Below, piece after piece: positions 42,668-51,976 of a stretch of DNA of 64,000 nt. The first letter of the stretch is position 1, and each line of letters begins with the position of its first letter. Location: the NCBI RefSeq assembly GCF_016863035.1, contig NZ_BOOC01000040.1, positions 1 to 64,000 on the forward strand, given 5' to 3'. The translations under genes and the position numbers were made by a program. The stretch is from Microbispora corallina (lineage in GTDB: Bacteria; Actinomycetota; Actinomycetes; Streptosporangiales; Streptosporangiaceae). Below the pieces are notes generated by a model. The model was not told where the DNA came from, did not search any database, and saw nothing but the letters and a program-made list of their open reading frames with translations.

Positions 42668-44012
42668 CCACGCTCACCAGCCAGCCGAGGTCCGGGGGCT
42701 GGCCCGCCTGCCGGGCCGGCAAATACGCCAGGGAGAGGGCGGCCAGCCGGGCGACCAGGAAGGCGTCCAGGCCCGACGCGGGGACCAGTGCGAGCAGCCC
42801 GAAGGCGAGCCCGTCGTACCAGGGCAGCGCGTACGGCGTGGCGAACAGCCAGGCGACGGCGAACGCGAGGGCGACCGGGGGCGCCTCGGCGCCGTCCCTC
42901 AGCAGGCCGTCCGCGGACATGCGGCGCAGGAGCAGCGCGGCGAGCCCGGCCAGCACCACCAGCGACCCGAGCTGGATCTCCAGGTGGTACGCCCCGGACC
43001 CGAAGACGGCCTGCGCCGCCGTCTTCACCAGCTTCCAGGGGGTCGCCAGCGACACCGTCCTGCTCGCGTTCAGGACCTGGTCGAGCGCGTGCGGCCCGGC
43101 CAGCCAGTACAGCACGAGCACGACGACCGCCGCCGACGCGGCCACCGCGGCCAGCCGCCGGGGCCGCCTGCGCAGCTCCCAGGCCACCCCGAGGGCGACC
43201 AGGCCGGAGGTGACCTTCACGGCGACCCCCAGGCCGAGCGGCAGCCCCCGGCGGTACACCACGCCGGCGACGACGAGCGCGGTGGCGATCGTGTCGAGGT
43301 GCATCCCGGCCGCGAGCTGGTAGACGACGAGCGGGTTGGCCGCCCACAGAAGCGCCGCGCGGCGCTGCCGTACGGGGTCGTCCCGGGTGGCCCGGTGGAG
43401 CACGACGGCCAGGGCGACGAACGCGGCCGCGTTGGCCGCCTCCATCGCGAAGACGGTGAGCCGGAGCGAGTCGCCGCCGATGTGGGCCGCGACGGCCTGC
43501 ACGAACGTCGCCACCGGCCCGTACACACTGGGCGTGGTGCGCCACTCCTCCACCCGGCCGATCACCGGGTCGCCGGGGAGGTCGGCCGGCACGGTCGCGT
43601 ACGGGTCGTGGCCGAGCGCCGCCATCCGGCCGTACGCGGCGTAGTTGAGATGGTCGGAGGAGCCCGACGGCGGGAGGAACGCCAGCGCGACGGCGGCCAG
43701 GCACCCCGCCAGGACCGTCCAGTGGGCCGGGGGCATTTGTTCGGCGGCCCGCAGCCCGGCGGCCAGCCCGGCCGCGCCCAGGAGGATCGCCGCCGCCCCC
43801 AGCGCCACGACGAGGTGGCCGCCCGGGTCGAGGCCCAGGGAGTACGGCGGCTGCCAGGGCCGGCCGGGCAGGGCGGGGACCATGGCCGACGGCCCGAGGA
43901 GGCCGATCGCGATCGTGCAGAGGACGGACAGGGGAGAGGCGGCGAGCGCGACGAGCCGTGCCCGCGCGTGGCCCGGGAAGGCGGATAACGGCACGCGTTC
44001 CCGGAGGGTCAC
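42561..44012 (-). CDS. Membrane mannosyltransferase-like protein
   Basis: A 483-residue multi-spanning glycosyltransferase of the polyprenol-phosphate-sugar-dependent type (MptB/DUF2029-like). An acidic loop after segment 2 (SSDHLNYAAYGRMAALGHDPYATVP) is characteristic. At least ten hydrophobic helices follow. GTG 44012 overlaps the GT2 stop by 4 bp (GTGA), so the two are coupled. The GT2 enzyme probably makes the lipid-linked sugar used here. The 3' end overlaps the opposite-strand gene by 107 bp. Confidence 0.8.
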   Translation of the reverse strand: MTLRERVPLSAFPGHARARLVALAASPLSVLCTIAIGLLGPSAMVPALPGRPWQPPYSLGLDPGGHLVVALGAAAILLGAAGLAAGLRAAEQMPPAHWTVLAGCLAAVALAFLPPSGSSDHLNYAAYGRMAALGHDPYATVPADLPGDPVIGRVEEWRTTPSVYGPVATFVQAVAAHIGGDSLRLTVFAMEAANAAAFVALAVVLHRATRDDPVRQRRAALLWAANPLVVYQLAAGMHLDTIATALVVAGVVYRRGLPLGLGVAVKVTSGLVALGVAWELRRRPRRLAAVAASAAVVVLVLYWLAGPHALDQVLNASRTVSLATPWKLVKTAAQAVFGSGAYHLEIQLGSLVVLAGLAALLLRRMSADGLLRDGAEAPPVALAFAVAWLFATPYALPWYDGLAFGLLALVPASGLDAFLVARLAALSLAYLPARQAGQPPDLGWLVSVVRAQAVPAFLLALTVALAWWAWRARPAARVPTPRA

Positions 44013-44758
44013 GGCCGGGGGCGGGGGCGGATCGCGTCCCTGCCCTGCTGGACGGCGGGCTCCCGGGCGGCGAGGGCCAGGCCGACGTCGCGGAGCTGCC
44101 GGGCCCGGTGCATCTGGGAGCGCCAGTCGGTGCCGGTGGCCCGGTGGGCCATGTCGACCTCCACCTCGGCCACCCGGAAACCCTTGCGGAGCAGGTCGAT
44201 CGTCATGCCGGTCTCGACGCCGAAGCCGTGGGCGAGGGGCCGCGCCGCCTCGAAGGCGGCCCGGGTAAGGCAACGCTGGCCGTTGAGCGGCTGGGTCGCC
44301 TCCCATCCGGTCAGCCGCCTGATGCCGTCGCGGGCGAGGCGCACGACCATGCCGTGGCCGCCCAGCTTCACGCGGGCGGCGAACGCGGCGATCGTCATGT
44401 CGGCCTCGCCGGTGCGCACCGGCACGATCAGCGGCAGCGCCGCCCCGGCGGTCTCGCCGAGGTCCGCGTCGAGGAACAGCAGGTGCCGTGGCTCGTCCTC
44501 GTCGAGGAGGCGCACGGCCTCGGCCCCGCTCTCCATCGCGGCCGCCTTGCCCCTGTTGCGGCTGTGCCGTACGACACGGGCGCCCGCCCCCCTGGCCGCC
44601 CGGCCGGTCTCGTCGGTCGAGCCGTCGTCGACCACGACGACGAGATCCACGCCGGGCAGCTTCAGGGCGGCGGTCACGGTGGCGCCGATGCGGTCGGCCT
44701 CGTCCTTGGCCGGGATCACCACGGCGGTGTCCGGCCCAGGGACCACGAGGTCACCCAT
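44009..44758 (-). CDS. Family 2 glycosyltransferase, polyprenyl-phosphate sugar synthase type
   Basis: A 249-residue GT2 enzyme. It has AVVIPAKDEADRI, VVVDDGSTDETG (nucleotide-sugar binding) and the DxD-type LFLDADLG near residue 95. It lacks membrane helices, like soluble dolichyl-phosphate mannose or glucose synthases. It is coupled to the membrane glycosyltransferase downstream and lies 4 bp after the STAS gene. Confidence 0.87.
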   Translation of the reverse strand: MGDLVVPGPDTAVVIPAKDEADRIGATVTAALKLPGVDLVVVVDDGSTDETGRAARGAGARVVRHSRNRGKAAAMESGAEAVRLLDEDEPRHLLFLDADLGETAGAALPLIVPVRTGEADMTIAAFAARVKLGGHGMVVRLARDGIRRLTGWEATQPLNGQRCLTRAAFEAARPLAHGFGVETGMTIDLLRKGFRVAEVEVDMAHRATGTDWRSQMHRARQLRDVGLALAAREPAVQQGRDAIRPRPRP

Positions 44759-44762
44759 TCGG

Positions 44763-45122
44763 CTAGCCCTGGTGCTCGGCCGTGAGCAGGTCGTCCGGCA
44801 GGGTCTCGTGGACCGTGAAGACCGAGTCGAGCCCGGTCACCTGCAGGATCTTCCGTACGGCCGGCCTGGGTGCCGCCACTTCGAGCCTGCCGCCGCGCTC
44901 GCGCAGCCGCTTGAGCGCGGACAGCAGCACGTTCATGCCGGTGGAGTCGCAGAACTCCACCCCGGACATGTCGATGACCACTCGATCCGGCCCGGTCTCG
45001 AGCAGGCGGGTGAACTCCGCCTGCAGCCGGGGAGCGGTGTACAGATCGATTTCGCCGGCGACGGCCATGACGGCCTGACCGGCGTGGGATTGCGTCGCGA
45101 CTTTGAGCTCCACGAGGCGCAC
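44763..45122 (-). CDS. STAS-domain anti-sigma factor antagonist
   Basis: A STAS protein of about 119 residues. The helix-capping phosphorylation motif FCDSTGMNVLL holds the conserved serine (about residue 60). Its dephosphorylated form should bind an RsbW-like anti-sigma factor to free an SigB/F-type sigma factor. GTG 45122 or 45113 is the likely start. A possible partner kinase is the ATP-binding protein at 49401-49853, about 4 kb away. Confidence 0.88.
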   Translation of the reverse strand: MRLVELKVATQSHAGQAVMAVAGEIDLYTAPRLQAEFTRLLETGPDRVVIDMSGVEFCDSTGMNVLLSALKRLRERGGRLEVAAPRPAVRKILQVTGLDSVFTVHETLPDDLLTAEHQG

Positions 45123-45336
45123 ACTAGCGCCGTCCCGGCCCCGGGTCACGTTCCAGCGGAATCGTCGAAGAGTCGTCCGCCCTTTGTCCCCGATTCCGCT
45201 CGCACGCAAACGGTGAGTGCGCGAAGCTTGACGCTATGCGACGCCGGCTTTCGCCGGATGGAGGGCCCGGAACCTCCGCGTCTTGGTCGTCACTTCGTGA
45301 AGGAGGGCGGGCGCCGAGCACAGTGGGCCCGAAAGC

Positions 45337-45789
45337 ATGATGAACAATGACTTTCCTGAGGATCCGCAACGCCGGAGGCTACGGGAGCGGCTGGAGGTCA
45401 TCCTGGTCCGCACCGAGAAGGCCTCGTCGTGGCGGGACGCCACCGAGCCGCTGCGCGGCCTGGTCAACCGGGAGGGGTTCGTCCCGGTCAGCGCCCGGCT
45501 CGCGGCCGAGGACCTCGACTTCCTCGCCGAGGCGAGAGAGGAGTTGCTGAGCTTCTCCGAGCTCGGCATCCGGCTGCTCGACCTGCACCAGCCCAGGGAC
45601 GCCGGGGGCATCTCCAGCGATGCCTCCCACCCCATCCTGCGATGTCGCAGTTGCATGTGGCGCTGGCCGTGCCCGACGTTCCGCGCCATGGCCGAGGCGT
45701 TCACCGTACGAGATCGGGACGCCCTCCGTGAGCCGGACGGGGAGATCCCGGCCTGGCGCGGGCAGCTCGAGCACCAGGGAGAGCGGTAG
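45337..45789 (+). CDS. Conserved actinobacterial hypothetical protein
   Basis: A 150-residue protein. The first 65 residues are helical (RRRLRERLEVILVRTEKASSW, ...). The second half carries CRSCMWRWPCPTFRAMAEAF with three cysteines, a signature of a small uncharacterised family beside STAS or regulator genes. ATG 45337 or 45340. No membrane segment. Metal binding is possible. Confidence 0.65.
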   Translation: MMNNDFPEDPQRRRLRERLEVILVRTEKASSWRDATEPLRGLVNREGFVPVSARLAAEDLDFLAEAREELLSFSELGIRLLDLHQPRDAGGISSDASHPILRCRSCMWRWPCPTFRAMAEAFTVRDRDALREPDGEIPAWRGQLEHQGER

Positions 45790-46062
45790 CCGGAAACGGG
45801 TGCCACGGCGGTCGTACGCTCCGGGCGAAGGGGACGCGAACGACGCCGAGCAGGCATCAGGCCCGCCACGAGAGGGCCGCGGGGCTCCGGCATCCGGCGA
45901 CGGGACGAAGGGCACGCGACGGCGGACGCCGGTCCGTACGACGCCAGGCGGACGCGACGCCGGCCGAACACCAAGGCGGGCGAACACGAGGGCAGGCGAC
46001 GGCGACGGCCGGCGGGCGGGTGACGTCCACGGCGTGGTGGGACGAGGGCGGCGGCGCGGCGG

Positions 46063-47187
46063 TCAGGCGCTCCCGGCGAGGGGGATGCGGATGTCGAAGC
46101 GGCAGCCGGGGCCCTCGTTGACCACGCCGATCTCGCCCTCGTGGGCCTCGACGATGCCCCTGGCGATCGCGAGGCCCAGTCCGGCTCCGCCGCCCTGGCC
46201 CGGCGTCCGGGCGGCCTCCCCGCGGAAGGCCACCTCGAAGACCCGCGGCAGGTCCTCCTCGGGGATCCCGCCGCAGCAGTCGAGCACCGACACCGTGGCC
46301 GTCTCGCCGTCCGCCGTCGCGCGGACCGAGACGGTCCCGTCGGCGGGTGTGTGGCGGATCGCGTTCACCACCAGGTTCCGTACGGCTCGGGCGAGCTCGT
46401 CGGCGTCGACGTCGACCGGCAGGCCCGGGTCCGCCTCGCCGAGCAGGCGCACCCGCTTGGCCCTGGCCAGTGGCTCGACCCCGGCCAGCGCGTCGGCGAG
46501 GAGGTCGCCGAGCCCGACCCGGCCCCGGCTGAGCTTCAGCGACCCGGCGTGGATCCGGGACAGCTCGAAGAGGTCGTCGACCATCCCGGAGAGGCGGTCG
46601 ACCTCCAGCCTCATCTGTGCGTGGTAGCGCCGGACGGTGCCGGGGTCGTCCACCACGCCGTCCTCCAGGGCCTCGGTCATCGCCCGCAGCCCGGCCAGCG
46701 GGGTGCGCAGGTCGTGGCTGACCCAGGCGACCAGCTCGCGGCGGGCGCTCTCCAGGGCCCGCTCGCGCTCCCGCCCGAGGCGCAGCCGCTCGTACGCCTG
46801 CTCCAGAGCGTTGGCGATCGTGCGCAGCTCCGCCGGGAGCGGGTCCTCCGGCGGGGTGAACCGTCCCGATGGCGGCACCTCGTCCAGGGCCTGGACGAGC
46901 CGCCTGCTGGCGAGCACCACCCGCCTCGCGTTGATGAGCGCCACGGCGAGGCCCACGAGCCCGCCGATCGCCACGACCGTGAGGACGATGTTCTTCGGCC
47001 GCCCGTCGATCACCATCTCGAGCGTGATCGCCACCACGCCCGCCAGCGTCGCGGCCACCGTGACGACCGCCACGACGGCGAGCATCACGCCGATCGACCG
47101 GCGCCGCAGCGCCCGCAGCAGCGCGAGGCCGAGGGCCGCGATGGCGACGCCGAGCCCCGCGGTGACCGCGACGATCTGGAGGATCAT
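46063..47187 (-). CDS. Sensor histidine kinase
   Basis: A 374-residue kinase. Two or three N-terminal membrane helices (residues 1-90) with almost no extracellular loop suggest intramembrane sensing. HAMP-like linker, then HisKA H-box WVSHDLRTPLAGL (H near 160) and HATPase with NLVVNAIRHT, CCGGIPEEDL and GGAGLGLAIA. ATG 47187 overlaps the response-regulator stop by 4 bp (ATGA), so the two form one operon. Confidence 0.92.
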   Translation of the reverse strand: MILQIVAVTAGLGVAIAALGLALLRALRRRSIGVMLAVVAVVTVAATLAGVVAITLEMVIDGRPKNIVLTVVAIGGLVGLAVALINARRVVLASRRLVQALDEVPPSGRFTPPEDPLPAELRTIANALEQAYERLRLGRERERALESARRELVAWVSHDLRTPLAGLRAMTEALEDGVVDDPGTVRRYHAQMRLEVDRLSGMVDDLFELSRIHAGSLKLSRGRVGLGDLLADALAGVEPLARAKRVRLLGEADPGLPVDVDADELARAVRNLVVNAIRHTPADGTVSVRATADGETATVSVLDCCGGIPEEDLPRVFEVAFRGEAARTPGQGGGAGLGLAIARGIVEAHEGEIGVVNEGPGCRFDIRIPLAGSA

Positions 47188-47885
47188 CGCAGCGGCTCGT
47201 ACCGGTAGCCGACGCCCCAGACCGTGACGATCCGCCGCGGCTCGGTCGGGTCGGGCTCGATCTTCTCCCGCAGCCGCCGCACGTGCACGGTCACGGTGGA
47301 GGAGTCGCCGAACGACCAGCCCCACACCTGGTCGAGGAGCGCGGCCCGGCTGAACGCCTGGCGGGGGTTGCGCAGCAGGTAGACGAGCAGGTCGAACTCG
47401 CGGGCCGTCAGGGTGATCTTCTCACCCGCCAGCCGCACCTCGTGGGCGCCCACGTCCACCACGAGGTCGCCGTCGCGCAGCACCCCGGTGCCGGTGGGGA
47501 CGAGCGCCCCACGGGCCCGGCGGAGCACCGACTGCACCCGCAATGCCAGCTCGCGCGGGCTGAACGGCTTGGTCACGTAGTCGTCCGCGCCGGTCTCCAG
47601 GCCGACGACCCGGTCGATCTCCTCGCCGAGCGCGGTCAGCATGATCACCGGTACGGGCCACCGCTCGCGCAGCTTCCGGCAGACCTGCAGGCCGTCCATC
47701 TTGGGCAGCATGAGGTCGAGCACGAGCAGGTCGGGAGGGTCGGCGAGGGCGCGCCTGAGGGCCTCGGCGCCGTCGCCGACGCACTCGACCTCGTGACCGT
47801 CGCGCTCCAGGTACCGCGCCACGACCTCGGCCACGGTGGGGTCGTCGTCGACCACCAGGACGCGGGATGCGGGGGTGCCGGTCAT
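47184..47885 (-). CDS. OmpR/PhoB-type response regulator
   Basis: A 233-residue regulator. The receiver domain has the acidic pair VVDDDP, phosphoacceptor D in LVLDLMLPKMDG (about residue 55), T in MLTALG and K in DYVTKPF. The winged helix (about 135-233) has TAREFDLLVYLL and STVTVHVRRLREKIE. ATG 47885 follows GAGGAG. It is the first gene of the two-component operon with the kinase at 46063-47187; the signal is unknown. Confidence 0.94.
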   Translation of the reverse strand: MTGTPASRVLVVDDDPTVAEVVARYLERDGHEVECVGDGAEALRRALADPPDLLVLDLMLPKMDGLQVCRKLRERWPVPVIMLTALGEEIDRVVGLETGADDYVTKPFSPRELALRVQSVLRRARGALVPTGTGVLRDGDLVVDVGAHEVRLAGEKITLTAREFDLLVYLLRNPRQAFSRAALLDQVWGWSFGDSSTVTVHVRRLREKIEPDPTEPRRIVTVWGVGYRYEPLR

Positions 47886-48153
47886 CGGACTCCTCGGGAC
47901 GCCATCCCCCCACGGTAGGCCCGCTCCGCCGCCTCTCCGCCCATGTGTCACCGGACCGTAAGACCCGCATCGCCGGACGACCGGAGTCTCATACCGAACG
48001 GGCATGATTCACGTGAAACCCCAGGCATGATCCCCATTGCGCTGCGGCGCCGCCCATAGGACGGCGACGGCCGTACGGGGGGCCGCGGCACGTCCCGGCG
48101 ATCAGTTGTGGATCAAGCTCGCGGTTGTCGGTGCCACCGCGTACCTTGTGGCT

Positions 48154-48321
48154 ATGGCCCGTACCGCACTGACCGTTCTGGGGATCATCCTGGCCGTCTG
48201 GCTGGTGTTCGGATTCGTGATCCCCGCGCTGTTCGCGACGTTGAAGTTCCTCTTCGTCATCGCCGTCATCGCGTTCCTCGTCGTCGCGGCGATCACCGTC
48301 GTCGGGAAGCTGTCGCGCTGA
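48154..48321 (+). CDS. Small two-helix membrane protein
   Basis: A 55-residue protein with two hydrophobic helices (LTVLGIILAVWLVFGFVIPA and FLFVIAVIAFLVVAAITVV) and a basic end. ATG 48154. It lies 1 bp before the DUF6412 gene, in a short operon with that gene and the YidC-like insertase. Confidence 0.7.
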   Translation: MARTALTVLGIILAVWLVFGFVIPALFATLKFLFVIAVIAFLVVAAITVVGKLSR

Positions 48322-48322
48322 G

Positions 48323-48607
48323 GTGAACGTGCTCCAGGCCGCCCTCGGATCGCCGGCGTGGCTGCTGGCCGAGGTGCTCGCCGGGTCTCCCGGACTCGGC
48401 GTGGCGACCGCGCTCGGGCTGACCGGCGTCGCGGTCCTGGTGCTCGCCTGGATGATGCTCGCCGGTCCGGCCCGGACGTCGGCCGTCGAGCCGCCCTCCG
48501 CGCGCCGGACGGGCCGTGGCGCGCCCGTCTTCGTCCGGCTGTGCGATCCGGACACCGCGGGGCGACCTCGCCCCCGAGCGCCGTCGGGAAGCCCGGCGCC
48601 CGCCTGA
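48323..48607 (+). CDS. DUF6412-like protein
   Basis: A 94-residue protein: membrane helix (LGVATALGLTGVAVLVLAWM) and a conserved C-terminal FVRLCDPDTAGRPRPRAPS, found next to YidC-like insertases in actinobacteria. It starts at GTG 48323. The function is unknown. Confidence 0.75.
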   Translation: MNVLQAALGSPAWLLAEVLAGSPGLGVATALGLTGVAVLVLAWMMLAGPARTSAVEPPSARRTGRGAPVFVRLCDPDTAGRPRPRAPSGSPAPA

Positions 48608-48670
48608 TCACCGAGTGATCGCGGGCGCCTTCGTCATGCCCTCTTTCTTCCGCAGACGAAAGGCTTTCCC

Positions 48671-49342
48671 GTGTTCGACGTCGTGCTCGTCCCCGTCTAC
48701 CACCTCTTCACCGGTCTCAGCGGTCTCGTCGGCCCCGCGTTCGCGATCGTCGTCTTCACCCTGGCCGTACGGCTGGCGCTGCTCCCGCTGAGCGTGCGCG
48801 TCGCCCGGGTCCAGCGGATCCGGCTACGGCTCCAGCCGGAGGCCGAGAAGCTGCGCGCCCGCTGGAAGTCCGACCCGCAGCGGCTGCTGCGTGAGACCAA
48901 CGCCCTCTACGCCAAGGAAGGCGTCTCCCCGCTGTCCGGTTACCTGCCGGCGTTCGCGCAGTCGCCGTTCTTCATGGTCACCTACCGGCTGTTCACCTCG
49001 GTCGCCATCGCGGGGCACCCCAACCTGCTGCTCGCCCAGGGCCTGCTGGGTGTGCCGCTCGGGGAGCACTTCGGCGCCGTGCTGGCGGGCGCGGGCCTGG
49101 TCAGCGGCCCGGGCGCCGTCTTCCTCGTGGTGCTGGCCCTGCTCGCGGCGGTCGCCTGGGTCGCCGCCCGGCGGGTCGAGCCCGGCACCCCGATGCGGCG
49201 GCTGCTGATGGCGATGCCGTTCTGGACGGTCGCGGTCGCGACCGTGCTCCCGCTGGCTGCGGGGGTCTACCTGCTGGTGAGCTCCGCCTGGACGATCGCC
49301 GAGCGGATCGTGCTCTACCCGCGCGCCGCGCGCCTCGCCTGA
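48671..49342 (+). CDS. YidC/Oxa1-family membrane insertase paralogue
   Basis: A 223-residue YidC-like protein. The insertase core has the hydrophilic-groove arginine region (LAVRLALLPLSVRVARVQRIRL), a coiled cytoplasmic loop (LQPEAEKLRARWKSDPQRLLRET) and the PLSGYLPAFAQSPFF segment, with five membrane helices. It lacks the long tail of the main YidC, so it is a secondary copy of the type found with DUF6412. GTG 48671. Confidence 0.88.
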   Translation: MFDVVLVPVYHLFTGLSGLVGPAFAIVVFTLAVRLALLPLSVRVARVQRIRLRLQPEAEKLRARWKSDPQRLLRETNALYAKEGVSPLSGYLPAFAQSPFFMVTYRLFTSVAIAGHPNLLLAQGLLGVPLGEHFGAVLAGAGLVSGPGAVFLVVLALLAAVAWVAARRVEPGTPMRRLLMAMPFWTVAVATVLPLAAGVYLLVSSAWTIAERIVLYPRAARLA

Positions 49343-49400
49343 CGGTCCGTCGCCGCACCGGCCGTCCGAGGTGCTCGCGCCCGGGCGGCGGTGTGGACGC

Positions 49401-49853
49401 TCAGCCGACCTCACGGAGGGCCGGGGTTGCGGTCATGCCGTTGTGACCGTTTCGGGCGGGCCAGGAAGCGGCGACGACGGCCCACACCGTGGTGGCCTCC
49501 TCGTCGTGGCGGACCCCCCAGCGTTCGGCCAGGTACTCGACGATGCCGAGCCCGCGTCCTCCGAGAGAGGAGAGCGTGGGGCGGCCGGCCCTCGGCTCGG
49601 TGTGCGCGCCGCCGTCGCTGACGGCCACCTCGATCTGGCTGTCGGAGCACATCCAGGCCACTTTGAGCTGGCCGGACGGCAGGGGATGCGCGTGCCGCAG
49701 GGCGTTGCTCAGCAGTTCGCTCATGACGAGGACGACGTCGTCGACGGAGGAGGAGACCAGCCCCGCGGCTGCCAGTTCGGCACTGAGGCGCTGGCGTGCG
49801 ACGGCGACGCTCGACGGTGCGTACGGCAACATCACGACGCTCGACGCACTCAC
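49401..49853 (-). CDS. RsbW-like ATP-binding regulator
   Basis: A 150-residue GHKL-fold protein: N-box MSELLSNALRHAH (about 44-56), DGGAHTEP (D of the G1 box) and GGRGLGIVEYLAERWG (G2 box). It resembles the small anti-sigma serine kinases abundant in actinobacteria. The phosphorylation target could be the STAS protein at 44763-45122; that is inference. Confidence 0.87.
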   Translation of the reverse strand: MSASSVVMLPYAPSSVAVARQRLSAELAAAGLVSSSVDDVVLVMSELLSNALRHAHPLPSGQLKVAWMCSDSQIEVAVSDGGAHTEPRAGRPTLSSLGGRGLGIVEYLAERWGVRHDEEATTVWAVVAASWPARNGHNGMTATPALREVG

Positions 49854-49985
49854 CTCCCCGATTCCCTTCCCCCCGCGGAGTCCAGCTCCACGACCGAAAT
49901 GCCCCGTTCACTCGTCCGGGAAACCGTGCTCCGATCACAGCTTGTGCACAATGGACAATAGATCAGCTCTTGGGTGGTGACACCG

Positions 49986-51872
49986 TTACCGGTCCGGTGT
50001 GTCGGACCACGCGGACCAGCCCGCGGCCTTCAGGACGACCCGCATGCGCGTCCCGCCGTCCGGCCGGGGGAGCGCGGAGACGTCGCCGCCCTGGGCCCGG
50101 GCGAGGCTGCGCACGATGTACAGCCCGAGGCCGACCCCCCCGAACCTCCGCCGGTCGCCGCTGTCCGCCTGGACGAACCGTTCGAAGACCCGCTCCCGGT
50201 CGGCTGGGGCGATGCCGATCCCCTCGTCGTCGACGACGAGGACCACGCTGTCGTCCTCCCGCCGCGCCTCGACCCGGATCAGGCCGCCGTCCGGGGAGTA
50301 CTTGAACGCGTTCTCCAGGAGCTGGCCGAGCAGGATGTCGGTGGCCAGGGAGTCGCCGTACACGGGTGGGAGGTCGGGCGGGATGTCCACCTCGACCCGA
50401 TGCCGGGCGGACAGGACGGGCAGCCCGAGGGTCGCCGCCCGGACGCGCTCGGCGAGGTCGAACACCTCCACCTCGACCTTGAGCTCGTCGGCGCCCGCCC
50501 GCGCGCCGAGCAGCAGGTGGTCCATGAGCCGCCCGAGCGAGCGGGCCCGCTCGGCGATCGTGTGCACGGCCGACCTGCGCTCCTCGTCCGACAGGTGCTC
50601 CCAGCGCGAGTCGAGCGTGCTGGCGAAGCCGCGGACGATCGTGATCGGCGTGCGCAGCTCGTGGCTGGTGGTGGCGAGGAACAGGTCCTTGGCCTCCTCC
50701 AGCTCCTTGGCCCTGGTCACGTCGCGGAAGTCGACGACGATCTCCCCCGTCTCCCGGATCTCGGCGCGCAGGACGTCGAGCCACCGGCCGGACGGGAGCT
50801 GGATGGTGAGCTTCTCCCCCGGCTCCGGCAGCGGGAACGGCGGCGGCCCGCCGATCGCCTTCTCCCCGGGCAGGCCGGTGAGGCGGGCCGCGGCCGGGTT
50901 CCACCGGACGACGGAGCCCGTGCCGTCGAGCACGGCGATGCCGTCCGCGCTGGCGTCGAAGACGGCCCGCTCGTGGGCCCGCTGCCGTACGGCGTCCTGG
51001 TAGGCCATCGCGTTGCCCACGGCGATGCCGGCGTGGCCCGCGAGCAGTTCGAGGAGCTCCAGCTCCAGATGGCCGGCCTTGCGCCGGGCGAACAGGGCGT
51101 AGAGCGCTCCATACGGACGGCCGCCGACGGCGGCGATCCCCACGGCGATCGTGTGCAGCCCGGGCAGACGCGCCCAGATGAGGTCCTGGAAGCCGTCGGG
51201 CCCGGTCTCCAGCAGGACGGTCTTGCCGGTGCGCAGCAGCTTGCCGACGAGGCTGGTGTGCAGGCCGGCCGTGACGCCGCGCATGGCCTCGGGCAGCTCG
51301 TGCAGCCCGACCAGCCGCAGCTCCTCCCCCTCGATCGACACGAAGCCGCCCGCGTCGGCCCCGGTCAGCTCGGCGAGGCTGGCGGCGATCCGGTCCAGGA
51401 CGACGGGCAGGTCGAGCTCGGCGTTGATGTCCCCCACGACGTCGGTCAGCCGCCGGACGAGCCGGGCCCGCCGGGCCGCCCGCCCCTGGGCGGCGTCGTC
51501 GTCCTCGGCCGGGTGGTAGACGCTGACGTACCCGAGCAGCGCGCCGTTCTCGGAACACAGGGCGCTGGTGTCGACGCGCAGGTCGAGCAGCCGCCCGTCG
51601 CGGTCGAACCGCTTGGTGCGCAGGGACACGGTGCCGCCGTTGCGCACCCGTTCCAGGACCGCGTTGTGCTCGGCCATCAGCTCGTCGGGGACGATGGGCG
51701 CGCGCCTGCCGAGCAGCTCGGCGGCGGGCCAGCCGAACAGCCGCTCCGCCGCGCCGTTCCACGTCAGCACCGTCAGGTCGCGGTCGAGGGCGACGACGGC
51801 GTCCGGCGAGCTGGCGACGACGGCGCGGGCGAGGCCGTCCTCGTCCCCCTCGTCGATATTGGAGTCACCCAC
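49986..51872 (-). CDS. PAS/GAF hybrid sensor histidine kinase
   Basis: A 628-residue soluble kinase. PAS 1 is at about 10-75 (VASSPDAVVALDRDLTVLTW), GAF at about 130-285 (LDLPVVLDRIAASLAELTGAD), PAS 2 at about 295-370 (VFDASADGIAVLDGTGSVVRW), HisKA near 400 (TTSHELRTPITIVRG) and HATPase at about 500-620 (DDEGIGIAPADRERVFERF, GGVGLGLYIVRSL). No membrane segment, so it senses a cytoplasmic cue (redox, light or ligand). GTG 51872. No partner response regulator is adjacent. Confidence 0.92.
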   Translation of the reverse strand: MGDSNIDEGDEDGLARAVVASSPDAVVALDRDLTVLTWNGAAERLFGWPAAELLGRRAPIVPDELMAEHNAVLERVRNGGTVSLRTKRFDRDGRLLDLRVDTSALCSENGALLGYVSVYHPAEDDDAAQGRAARRARLVRRLTDVVGDINAELDLPVVLDRIAASLAELTGADAGGFVSIEGEELRLVGLHELPEAMRGVTAGLHTSLVGKLLRTGKTVLLETGPDGFQDLIWARLPGLHTIAVGIAAVGGRPYGALYALFARRKAGHLELELLELLAGHAGIAVGNAMAYQDAVRQRAHERAVFDASADGIAVLDGTGSVVRWNPAAARLTGLPGEKAIGGPPPFPLPEPGEKLTIQLPSGRWLDVLRAEIRETGEIVVDFRDVTRAKELEEAKDLFLATTSHELRTPITIVRGFASTLDSRWEHLSDEERRSAVHTIAERARSLGRLMDHLLLGARAGADELKVEVEVFDLAERVRAATLGLPVLSARHRVEVDIPPDLPPVYGDSLATDILLGQLLENAFKYSPDGGLIRVEARREDDSVVLVVDDEGIGIAPADRERVFERFVQADSGDRRRFGGVGLGLYIVRSLARAQGGDVSALPRPDGGTRMRVVLKAAGWSAWSDTPDR

Positions 51873-51976
51873 GTCCCCATCGTGCCGTCTTTCGCCAACC
51901 GATCTTGGGCTTTTCCACCGGCTCACGGCGGCTCCGATACGCTTCGACCACGCAGTGAGAGGAAGTGGGGCGGCCA

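Noticed and set aside
38836..43323. 1495-codon open frame on the plus strand
   Set aside because: Its translation is Arg/Gly/Pro repeats without domains and it lies antisense to or out of frame with the two glycosyltransferase genes and the ectodomain gene; high GC keeps the frame open.
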